A stretch of 64,000 nucleotides of DNA from Bacteroidales bacterium (GTDB lineage: Bacteria; Bacteroidota; Bacteroidia; Bacteroidales; UBA932). The translations under genes were made by a program, and so were the position numbers. The stretch spans positions 1 to 64,000 of the forward strand of contig JAFRQH010000031.1 of NCBI GenBank assembly GCA_017428725.1. Reading direction: 5' to 3'. Under the pieces are notes generated by a model. That model was not told the DNA's origin, searched no databases, and saw nothing but the letters and a program-made list of their open reading frames with translations. Position 1 is the first letter of the stretch. The number at the start of each line of letters is the position of its first letter. Positions 33,177 to 40,645 of this stretch are shown piece after piece.

Positions 33177-34976
33177 CTAGTAGTGCGTGTGGTTGGTCAT
33201 CGTCTCCTTGAGGAAATCGGGATCGTCGTTAGGCTTGCCGTCCTTCGGCGCCCCGGTCCAACCGAAGACCCGGAGCTTGCCGTCGGTCAGGGTGATGACC
33301 TGCGCGCAGCCGTTCCGCTCGAAGTCGAAGACGTGGTAGATGTCGCCGATGCAGCAGAGCTTGCCTTTCCCGTCCGGCTGCATCAGGAACTTGTTCCAGA
33401 AGCACACGTCCTTGCCGTTGCCGTAGAAGTCTCCCTTCCGGATGTCGGGGTTGCCGTTCAGCCCGCTGGCGGGCCAGCGGAAGAGCTGGTTGCCTTCCGC
33501 GTCGATCCAGTAGATCTGGGAGAGGAGATAGGGATCCACCTGCCCGTTCCGGTAGAGCCTTGCTCCGGCGGCGACCGTCGGGAGCTTGTAGCCCGCCAGG
33601 AAATGGCCGACTTCCATCTGCTGGAGGTGCTCCGCGAAGGCGAGCGTTTTCAGTTTGCCGGTAAATGCGTCCCGTACCTGGAGCCCGAGTTCGCAGGCGC
33701 CGATGACCACTTCGTCGGTCCCGTCGCCGTCCATGTCGGCGAAGCGGTAGGTGTCTGCGTGGTCGTGGTTGTCATAGATGTCCTCGAGCTTGCTCCAGAG
33801 GATGTTGCCCTTGGCGTCGACCACCCTGTACCCGCCGACGATCTCGTCGATGCCGTCCTTGTCGAAATCGTGGGCATAGAAGTAATGTCCCAGGTGGTCT
33901 TTCTTCAGGTGCAGCTCGTGCCTCCATACTTCGTTCAGCTCCTTGTCATAGATCCCGTATGTCTGGAACTGCCCGCAGTCGGAGTAGAGCAGCACGCTTG
34001 CCGGATACACGCCGTCGGTGTTCGCGACGGCCAGGCGGAAATTGTTGTACACGTGCGGATGCGGCGCACAGGGCCAGGGCGTCTTGTGCAGGACCTCGCC
34101 CGTCATTCCGTCGGCGAGCACCAGCCATTCTCCCTGCTCGTCTTCCCGCCACTGGACGAGCTCCGCCTTGCCGTCCCGGTCGAAGTCCCAGACCAGGCCG
34201 GGACACTCGAATCCGGAACGCTCGCGGGTATAGGCCTCCGGCGCCTCCCAGGTCCACAGGAGCTTGCCGGCGTTGTCGTAGGCATACGATGAGTAGCCGG
34301 GCGAGAATACGACCATATCCGTCTTGCCGTCCCCGGTCAGGTCGCCGAATTTTACGCAGCTGGTCCGCGGCAGGTCGTACTCGTGCAGTTGGGTGATGTA
34401 ATCCGGCAGCTGGACCTTCTTGAGGTCGGCCTCCGTCAGATCGGGGTTCTTGGAGAGTACGATGCAGTCCAGCGAAGGGCGCCCCGTGATGCGCGTGATC
34501 CAGAGCTGGGCCACCTCTCCTTTCTGCGCCTCGATCTTGGCGGCGCGGGTGAATTCCATCTCGTGGGTCGTGCCGAAGGTGCCGTCCACGTAGGCGTCGT
34601 TGAGCCGGAGGCGGAAGCCGTCCGTATACTGTCCGTAGGTGTGCTGTTCGCTTCCGATCGCGCGCACATACAAGTAATAGGTGCCGCTCTCGGGGTAGGT
34701 GTAGTACTTGAGGTAGTTGGACTGCATCGATTCGGAATGCGTCCGGAACAGGATGGCGAAATCGTTGTAGAGCCAGTCGACGCCGAGGGTCGAAGCGCTC
34801 ATCACGAGGTCGTGGCGGGGGATTTCGTCGAGCAGGTCGGATGCATCGATGATGACGTCGGAGCCGGACACTTTGTAGCGGAGGCTGATGTCATCGCCGC
34901 CATCCACGCGCCTGGCGCAGGACAAGGCGCCGAGCAGCATCAGGGCAATTGCCAGTTTCGAGGGGATGTGGGACAT
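33177..34976 (-). CDS. PL11-like FG-GAP/VCBS beta-propeller lipoprotein
   Basis: 599 residues with a lipoprotein signal (MSHIPSKLAIALMLLGALSC). Residues about 30-190 form a beta-rich module like a carbohydrate-binding domain (SGTYYLYVRAIGSEQ, FRLRLNDAYVDGTFG). Residues about 200-580 are a propeller whose blades carry calcium-type loops: DLTGDGKTDMVVFS, DFDRDGKAELVQW, DFDKDGIDEIVGG, DMDGDGTDEVVIG. These resemble PL11 rhamnogalacturonan lyases but the PL11 N-terminal sandwich and several of its long loops are not evident. It could be a diverged RG lyase or a non-catalytic surface glycan-binding protein. It is transcribed alone, with terminators on both sides, in the middle of the SusC/D array. 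Fold is well supported; activity is not. Confidence 0.68.
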   Translation of the reverse strand: MSHIPSKLAIALMLLGALSCARRVDGGDDISLRYKVSGSDVIIDASDLLDEIPRHDLVMSASTLGVDWLYNDFAILFRTHSESMQSNYLKYYTYPESGTYYLYVRAIGSEQHTYGQYTDGFRLRLNDAYVDGTFGTTHEMEFTRAAKIEAQKGEVAQLWITRITGRPSLDCIVLSKNPDLTEADLKKVQLPDYITQLHEYDLPRTSCVKFGDLTGDGKTDMVVFSPGYSSYAYDNAGKLLWTWEAPEAYTRERSGFECPGLVWDFDRDGKAELVQWREDEQGEWLVLADGMTGEVLHKTPWPCAPHPHVYNNFRLAVANTDGVYPASVLLYSDCGQFQTYGIYDKELNEVWRHELHLKKDHLGHYFYAHDFDKDGIDEIVGGYRVVDAKGNILWSKLEDIYDNHDHADTYRFADMDGDGTDEVVIGACELGLQVRDAFTGKLKTLAFAEHLQQMEVGHFLAGYKLPTVAAGARLYRNGQVDPYLLSQIYWIDAEGNQLFRWPASGLNGNPDIRKGDFYGNGKDVCFWNKFLMQPDGKGKLCCIGDIYHVFDFERNGCAQVITLTDGKLRVFGWTGAPKDGKPNDDPDFLKETMTNHTHY

Positions 34977-35112
34977 GGATTATGAAAAAAACAAGGTTAA
35001 TGACTGTGGAAAGTTACCGAAAAACTCCCGCATTCGCAACGATTCTGGAGAATTAATCAAAGAAAGAGGCGCCCCAAACGGGGCGCCTCTGACAAAGGTG
35101 GTTATTCAACCA
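34977..35112. other. Short intergenic region between the PL11-like gene and pair 2
   Basis: 136 bases holding the pair 2 terminator at 35065-35090. A weak -7-like TAACCTTG lies at 34992-34999 on the minus strand, 16 bases from the downstream ATG, with no convincing -33 element. I see no other structure. Confidence 0.4.
35065..35090 (-). terminator. Hairpin terminator after SusC/D pair 2
   Basis: 11-bp stem (35065-35075 with 35080-35090) around the loop AAAC, followed on the minus strand by TTCTTTGATTAA. Its stem is the same as the terminator after pair 3. Confidence 0.75.
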
Positions 35113-37149
35113 TTAATAACCAGGGTTCTGGATTTCCTTCTTCTCGGAATCCGTCAGGGACCGGCCTTCGCGCTGGAGCACGTTGAGGTAGGCCTGCGGG
35201 ATCGGACGAAGATAGTGCTTGGCAGGGTTGAAGTTGACCGCTGCTTCTTTGTTGAAAGCCTTGATGCGGGCCTCGAGGGTCTTGGTGCGGGCGAGGTCCA
35301 CCCAACGGACGAGCTCGAGGGACATTTCACGGCTCTTCTCATTGAGGAGGAAGCACAGGGCTACGTCCTTCTCACTGGAGACGCCGAGTTTATTGGCAAT
35401 CTCCTGGTCCGGAGCGGGAAGGTTGGCCAGCACGTTGATCGGACCGTCGAGTTTGAGGCTGGAAGCCTCTGCGTTCAGGGAACCGAGCGGGAGGTTATTG
35501 GACTCATAGTACGAGCTGCGTGGGCAGTAACTGCTGATGCCTGCCGCCTGGGCGCCGGAGCTTCCGTCCCAGGACTGTCCGCCGTCGCGGTGCTCCTCGC
35601 GGTCTTCGCCGGCCTTCCAGGCGCCACGGTCGCGGATGACCTGGAGGTACTCGGTAGCTTTGGTGTAGTCTCCCTTGCGGATGTAGGCCTCGGCGATGAA
35701 GAAGTAATCCTCAGCGGAGCGTGCGATGATCCCGTCGCGGAAACAGTGGGAGTCGGCGATGGACTCGCGGCTGCCGTCCACATACTTGGTGTTCATCGGG
35801 AAGTGGAGGAACGTGTCGTTGTTGCCGGCATACTCCATGGGAATGTCCCAGCGGGAAGTCCCCTTGGGGAAGAATACGAAGGATGTGCCGACCGGAGAGT
35901 TGTTGTCCAGTTCTTTCAGACGGTAGTGCGGAACCGCTTCTTTCTCAGAAGCATCGTTATATTTGACCACTTCATCAAAGCGATCGTCGCCAGGCTGATT
36001 GAAGATGTACATCAGGCCCAGGTCCTTGCCGGCGGTATAGCCTGCGGCTGCGGCATTGGCGACAGCATTCATCGTCATCTTGGTACGGAATGTCTTCCAA
36101 ACGCGGGAGTCGTTGACGAGGTCGTAGCTGTAGATGGAGTAGTATGTCGTGCGGAGCCGGTTGTACTCTCGCCCGCCCGGAACGTCACGGAACATGCCGG
36201 TAAGATCGCGGTAATTGGAAGTCGTGTAGAAGTAAAGGCAGCCACCGACGTTCCATGTCGTCGTCTCAGGACCGGTGAATTGGGCCGCGAGGACAACCTC
36301 TGGATTGTTCTCGTTGGCGCTGTTCGGTCCGGTGTAGTCCCAAAGATCCACGAAATTCTTGGCGAGGGGGTGTTTGCCGATCACATAGTTGGCATAAGTG
36401 ATGACCTTGTCGAGGTCGGTTCCCCTAGTAGAACTGTTCCAGCTGTCATTGATCTCGGAAGCTCTCCAGAGATGAGCCTTGGCAAGGAAATGGGCCGCTG
36501 CCGCCTTAGTGATTTCACCGGTCTTGGAAGGGCTGTCGGGAAGTTCGCTGTAGGCAGCTTCGAGGTCGGCGATCACTTGCTCGGCGACTTCCTGTGCGGA
36601 GGCGCGCTCGAATTCGAAGGACACCTCGTTGGAAGGCTCGAGTTTGATCGGGACGCCACCGTATTGGGTAACCAGGTTGTAATAGTGGAACCCGCGCATA
36701 AAGTGGGCGACACCGAGGATGATGTTGCTATTACTGCCGGTATAGACACCCTTCTCCACCCGGTCGACCAAGGTGTTGCAGATGTTGATCCCCGTGTACA
36801 TGTAGTCCCAGAGGCTGCCTGCTCCGACCGTGTTCGAGTTGACTCGGGTGACGTCCGGGGAGAGAGAGGAACCGTAGTCGTTCCACATGCCGTTGGAGTT
36901 GTCGGAACCAACCGTGTACTCATCGGTGCCATAGTTCATATAGCTGTAGCCTGCCTCGGAGCAATGGTAGTAGCGGAGATAGTCGTACAAGCCGACGACC
37001 AGGGTCTCGATGCCTTCATCGGTATTGAAGTAGTCGGTATTGCGCTTGGTGGTGAGTTCCTCATCGAGGAAATGCTTGTTGCAGGAGGTGAAGGGAAGGA
37101 CCAGTGCAACAGCCAGAAGACCAAGGACGATATTTCTTGTGATTTTCAT
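35113..37149 (-). CDS. SusD-family surface glycan-binding lipoprotein (pair 2)
   Basis: 678 residues with a lipoprotein signal ending LPFTSC. SusD hallmarks: NTDEGIETLVVGLYDYLRYY at the first domain, AHFMRGFHYYNLVTQYGG, AHFLAKAHLWRASEI, ARSAEDYFFIAEAYIRKGDYTKA and a C-terminal LLNEKSREMSLELVRWVDLARTKTLE followed by HYLRPIPQAYL and the IQNPGY end. It partners the SusC 20 bases upstream as the lid and binding component. It is clearly paralogous to the pair 3 SusD: similar order of motifs, same end, and identical DNA around the stop. The ligand is probably an RG-I or pectic oligosaccharide, by context. Confidence 0.94.
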   Translation of the reverse strand: MKITRNIVLGLLAVALVLPFTSCNKHFLDEELTTKRNTDYFNTDEGIETLVVGLYDYLRYYHCSEAGYSYMNYGTDEYTVGSDNSNGMWNDYGSSLSPDVTRVNSNTVGAGSLWDYMYTGINICNTLVDRVEKGVYTGSNSNIILGVAHFMRGFHYYNLVTQYGGVPIKLEPSNEVSFEFERASAQEVAEQVIADLEAAYSELPDSPSKTGEITKAAAAHFLAKAHLWRASEINDSWNSSTRGTDLDKVITYANYVIGKHPLAKNFVDLWDYTGPNSANENNPEVVLAAQFTGPETTTWNVGGCLYFYTTSNYRDLTGMFRDVPGGREYNRLRTTYYSIYSYDLVNDSRVWKTFRTKMTMNAVANAAAAGYTAGKDLGLMYIFNQPGDDRFDEVVKYNDASEKEAVPHYRLKELDNNSPVGTSFVFFPKGTSRWDIPMEYAGNNDTFLHFPMNTKYVDGSRESIADSHCFRDGIIARSAEDYFFIAEAYIRKGDYTKATEYLQVIRDRGAWKAGEDREEHRDGGQSWDGSSGAQAAGISSYCPRSSYYESNNLPLGSLNAEASSLKLDGPINVLANLPAPDQEIANKLGVSSEKDVALCFLLNEKSREMSLELVRWVDLARTKTLEARIKAFNKEAAVNFNPAKHYLRPIPQAYLNVLQREGRSLTDSEKKEIQNPGY

Positions 37150-37169
37150 AACGCTTTATCCTTTAAGAA

Positions 37170-40100
37170 TTAGAACGAGATGTTGACACCAAAGGTGAAG
37201 CCCCTGTTGTAATAGGTGTTCCCGGTGTCCATGTCGCGCACTTCGGAACCGTTGAAGATAGAACCGAGGTTGCGAGCCTGGACATAGAGCTTGAGTGCGT
37301 TGATCCCAGTGCCGTTGAGCATCTTCGAAGGGAAGGTGTAGGAGAGGGAAATGTTGCGGAGTTTGAGATAGGAACGGTCCATCCAGTTGTCTACCGTCTG
37401 ATAGTAGGAGTCAGCACCGGCTTCAGAGAAGATCGGCTTGGTATACTTGGCGTCGGTGTTGTTCGGGGTCCAGTAGTCGTATTTGCGCACGTTGTAGCGG
37501 CCGCCGACCCAAGGGGCGTCGGATCCGCTGAGGAACTTGAAGCGGCCGTAGAGCTGCATGTCGAGCGCCCAGCTCTTGTAGCTCACCCCTGTGTTGAAAC
37601 CGAAGGTCCAGCGAGGCATCGTGCAGCCGATGACGACCTTGTCGTAATCGTCGATCTTGTAGTCCGGCGTGCCGTTGGGGCCGCTGAGGTCCACGGGACG
37701 GGCCATACCGGCTTCGAAGTGGTTGCCGTTCGCATTGAATTTCGCCATCTCTGCGGCGTCGGATTCCTGCCAGATGCCGGCAGACTTGAAGGTGTAGACG
37801 GATCCGAGGGATTCGCCGATGAACCAGTTGTTGTTGATGTCATCCTCCTTGCCGTTGGACAGCTCCGTGATGACGTTCTTGGTGTAGGCAGCGTTGATAT
37901 CGATGGTCCACTCCCAGTCTTTGGTGCGGATGGGGACGAGGTTGAGGGTGATATCGTAGCCGAAGTTCTCGGTCTTGCCGATGTTGTTGTAAGTGGTGGT
38001 GTAACCCAGGAGGGCAGGGAGGCTCTGCCTGAGGAGCAAGTCATTGGTGTAGGATTTGTAGATGTCGAAGACACCGGAGATGCGGCCGTTCAAGAAGTTG
38101 AAGTCGAGACCGGCGTTGTATTGCATGGTCTTTTCCCAGCCAAGGCTTTGGTTGGCCATGGCGATATTCCTGTCATCGCTGCTGAAAAGCATGGAATCCT
38201 GGAGCGTGTAGCCCTGTGCGGGAGTGGCGGATCCAAAAGGATAATAAAGTGCGGCGATGGCGCCTTTGGTCTGGTAGGGATCGATGGCGGCGTTGCCGGT
38301 GATGCCCCAACCTGCGCGGAGCTTGAGCTGGTTGATCCAGCTGACTCCCTGCATGAAGCCTTCCTGGTCGATTCTCCAACCGAGGGCGACGGAGGGGAAG
38401 GTGGCCCATTTGTGGCCTTGCGCAAGGACAGAAGCGCCGTCACGACGGACGGAAGCAGTGAGGAGATACTTGCCGGCGTAGGAGTAGTTGATACGGGCCA
38501 TGTATGATTCCATCTGCTTCTGGGTAAGGTCGGTGCCATAGGAGCGGAGGCTGCTGACACTGCCAAAGTCGTTCCAGAGGGCACTTTCGAGCGGTATTTT
38601 CTCAGCATCCATCATCATCGCGCGGTAGTCATAGCTGTCTGCAGAGTGCAGGAGGGTAAGACCGACAGAATGCTTGCCAAAATCGCGGTTGTAGGAGAGG
38701 ATTTCATCGAGGGTCCAGGAGAATCTCTGATACTTCTGGTTGTATGCGTAGTTGGAACCGGCGCGGTTGAAACTTTCCTTTGCCACGAACACGCCACGGT
38801 CGTAGTACTGGAGTTCCGGACCGAAGTTCACGCGCAGGGACAAGCCCTGGAGCGGCTTCCACATTTCACCGAAGTTGAGTTGGGTGTAGAGGCTTCCGAT
38901 GAGGCGCAGGCCCTTGCGGATATCTGTCTGGAGGTCCCACTCACCGTAGACGTTCTTGACGCGGTCGTCGCCGCCCGGGAACTCGATACGCTTTCCTTCG
39001 TCATCGAAGGGGACGGCATAGGGGTAGCCCTGGGTAGCCACACCGTAAGCGGAAGACTGGCTGCCGCCCTGGAAGTTACCCATGCCGGAAAGACCGTAGT
39101 TCTGGATGTTGTAGGTGGCATTGATGTTGGCCCCGGCAGAAAGCCACTTGTAGGGCTGGAAATCATTGCTGGTCTTGACGGTGAAGCGCTGGAAGTCCTG
39201 GCCATGGATGGTGCCTTTGTTGCTGAGGTATCCGACTGAGGCATAGCTTTGGAATTTGTCGCTGCCACCGGCTAGGCTAACAGTGTGCTCATGGGTGATG
39301 GCGGGCTTGAGGATAAGGGCCATCCAGTCGGTCGTCTGGACTTTAGAACCGTCCCAGTTGCTGTGGGTGCTATCCCAGCCACGCTCGATGTTGCGCCATG
39401 CATAGGCGTCAGCTCCGCCGAAGAAGATGCTGAAGTCGTTGGCATAGGTCGGCGCGTCGGGGCTGGGGTAAGTCGACGGGTCGCTATTGTAGCGAGCCGC
39501 GCGACGCCAGTCGATATATTCTCCTGCAGTCATCCAGGTTGCTTTGTCTTTGATGACTTCGTAGGTGAAGGAGCCGCTGTAGTTGACCTTCAGGTCGCCC
39601 TTCGCGCCTTTCTTGGTGGTGACGAGGATGACACCGTTGGCGCCGCGGGAACCGTAGATGGCGGTGGCGGAGGCATCCTTGAGGATTTCGATGGACTCGA
39701 TGTCCTGCGGGTTGAGGGCGTCGAGGGAACCAGTCTGGAGAGGAATACCGTCCACGACATACAGCGGGGTAGAGGAGGCGTTGATGGAACGCTGTCCACG
39801 GATGTAAATGGCACCGACTTCGCCCGGGCGCTCGTTGGAGCGGATATCTACACCGGCTGCGCGGCCCTGCAGGGCCTCGAAGACGTTGTTGGTCGGACGC
39901 TGGGTCAGTTCCTCGGAGCCGACGGACACCATGGCGCCCGTCACGTCGCTCTTCTTCATCGTACCGTAACCGACAGCGACGGCCTCTTCGAGCATCAAGG
40001 AGTCATCCTGGAGGGTGACGCTCATGTTGGCAGCGGCGGTCACGCGCTGGGTGACGTAGCCGATGCAGGAGACCTCGAGGGTCGTGCCGGGAGCGACGCG

Positions 40101-40310
40101 GATCTCGAAGTTTCCGTCAATGTCCGTAATGACACCGGTGGTGGTGCCGGGCACGACGACGGAAGCTCCGATGATGCCTTCGCCATTGGAATCCAGAACT
40201 TTGCCCCTGATGGTGGACTGGGCGAACGCCGAGCCCCCCACGAACAGCAAAGCCACAACAGCCGTAAGCGCCATCAGCGCTTTGCGACTCACTGAGAAAA
40301 TAGATTTCAT
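37170..40310 (-). CDS. SusC-family TonB-dependent outer-membrane transporter (pair 2)
   Basis: 1046 residues starting MKSIFSVSRKALMALTAVVA (signal to about AFAQ). Domain order is regulatory beta-sandwich (TIRGKVLDSNGEGIIGASV), plug (EEAVAVGYGTMKKSDVTGAM, IYGSRGANGVILVTTKKG) and barrel ending NRGFTFGVNISF. No STN domain. It imports glycan fragments with its SusD. The first 46 coding bases are identical to those of the pair 3 SusC, whereas the barrels have diverged, consistent with duplication followed by change of ligand range. It sits at the head of a two-gene transcript closed by the terminator at 35065-35090. Confidence 0.95.
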   Translation of the reverse strand: MKSIFSVSRKALMALTAVVALLFVGGSAFAQSTIRGKVLDSNGEGIIGASVVVPGTTTGVITDIDGNFEIRVAPGTTLEVSCIGYVTQRVTAAANMSVTLQDDSLMLEEAVAVGYGTMKKSDVTGAMVSVGSEELTQRPTNNVFEALQGRAAGVDIRSNERPGEVGAIYIRGQRSINASSTPLYVVDGIPLQTGSLDALNPQDIESIEILKDASATAIYGSRGANGVILVTTKKGAKGDLKVNYSGSFTYEVIKDKATWMTAGEYIDWRRAARYNSDPSTYPSPDAPTYANDFSIFFGGADAYAWRNIERGWDSTHSNWDGSKVQTTDWMALILKPAITHEHTVSLAGGSDKFQSYASVGYLSNKGTIHGQDFQRFTVKTSNDFQPYKWLSAGANINATYNIQNYGLSGMGNFQGGSQSSAYGVATQGYPYAVPFDDEGKRIEFPGGDDRVKNVYGEWDLQTDIRKGLRLIGSLYTQLNFGEMWKPLQGLSLRVNFGPELQYYDRGVFVAKESFNRAGSNYAYNQKYQRFSWTLDEILSYNRDFGKHSVGLTLLHSADSYDYRAMMMDAEKIPLESALWNDFGSVSSLRSYGTDLTQKQMESYMARINYSYAGKYLLTASVRRDGASVLAQGHKWATFPSVALGWRIDQEGFMQGVSWINQLKLRAGWGITGNAAIDPYQTKGAIAALYYPFGSATPAQGYTLQDSMLFSSDDRNIAMANQSLGWEKTMQYNAGLDFNFLNGRISGVFDIYKSYTNDLLLRQSLPALLGYTTTYNNIGKTENFGYDITLNLVPIRTKDWEWTIDINAAYTKNVITELSNGKEDDINNNWFIGESLGSVYTFKSAGIWQESDAAEMAKFNANGNHFEAGMARPVDLSGPNGTPDYKIDDYDKVVIGCTMPRWTFGFNTGVSYKSWALDMQLYGRFKFLSGSDAPWVGGRYNVRKYDYWTPNNTDAKYTKPIFSEAGADSYYQTVDNWMDRSYLKLRNISLSYTFPSKMLNGTGINALKLYVQARNLGSIFNGSEVRDMDTGNTYYNRGFTFGVNISF

Positions 40311-40312
40311 CA
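40263..40312 (-). repeat. 50-bp identical repeat, copy 1 (start of pair 2 susC)
   Basis: This 50-base block covers the start codon and signal-peptide codons and matches 46040-46089 exactly. After one mismatch the leader bases GCTTTA also match. Confidence 0.9.
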
Positions 40313-40393
40313 GGCTTTAAATGATTTGGTTTGACTTAATAAAATAGTTGGGTTGGTGTCAGGTTGGCAGGTCTAGGTTTTGGTAAATTGACG

Positions 40394-40401
40394 CAAATAT
40401 A
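40394..40401 (-). promoter_or_regulatory. -7 promoter element for SusC/D pair 2
   Basis: TATATTTG on the minus strand, exact TAnnTTTG, about 84 bases before the susC ATG. No proper -33 TTTG is seen. Confidence 0.55.
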
Positions 40402-40580
40402 AATCAAAATTATTTATTAAGTCGATAGTTCGTGTGTGAAATGTAGAAAATTCATTCGATTTTTGATCGTTATAATCTATTGATAATCATTGTATAATAA
40501 CTCGTTAATTTTGTATTTATACTTATTTATATATAAATAAGTCTCAATTATATAGATTTGAAACAATTATAAAATAAATA

Positions 40581-40604
40581 GAGGCGCCCCGTTTGGGGCG
40601 CCTC
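40581..40604 (-). terminator. Hairpin terminator after SusC/D pair 3
   Basis: 10-bp stem GAGGCGCCCC/GGGGCGCCTC with loop GTTT, followed on the minus strand by TATTTATTTTATAAT. It has the same stem as the pair 2 terminator, with the complementary loop. Confidence 0.75.
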
Positions 40605-40615
40605 CAACAAGAGTA

Positions 40616-40645
40616 GTTATTCAACCATTAATAACCAGGGTTCTG
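40616..40645 (-). repeat. 30-bp identical repeat at SusD stops (copy in pair 3; other copy 35101-35130)
   Basis: The 30 bases spanning the end of the SusD gene, stop codon and first untranslated bases are identical to 35101-35130. It encodes the shared QNPGY ending and continues past the stop, so it is not explained by protein conservation alone. Confidence 0.85.

Larger units (their letters stand above)
40311..40627. other. Intergenic region between pair 2 and pair 3
   Basis: 317 AT-rich bases with no credible gene. It holds the pair 2 leader and promoter (40394-40401) and the pair 3 terminator (40581-40604). The stretch 40402-40575 is strongly AT-rich and may serve as an upstream activator region, but no clear dyad was found. 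Confidence 0.65.
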
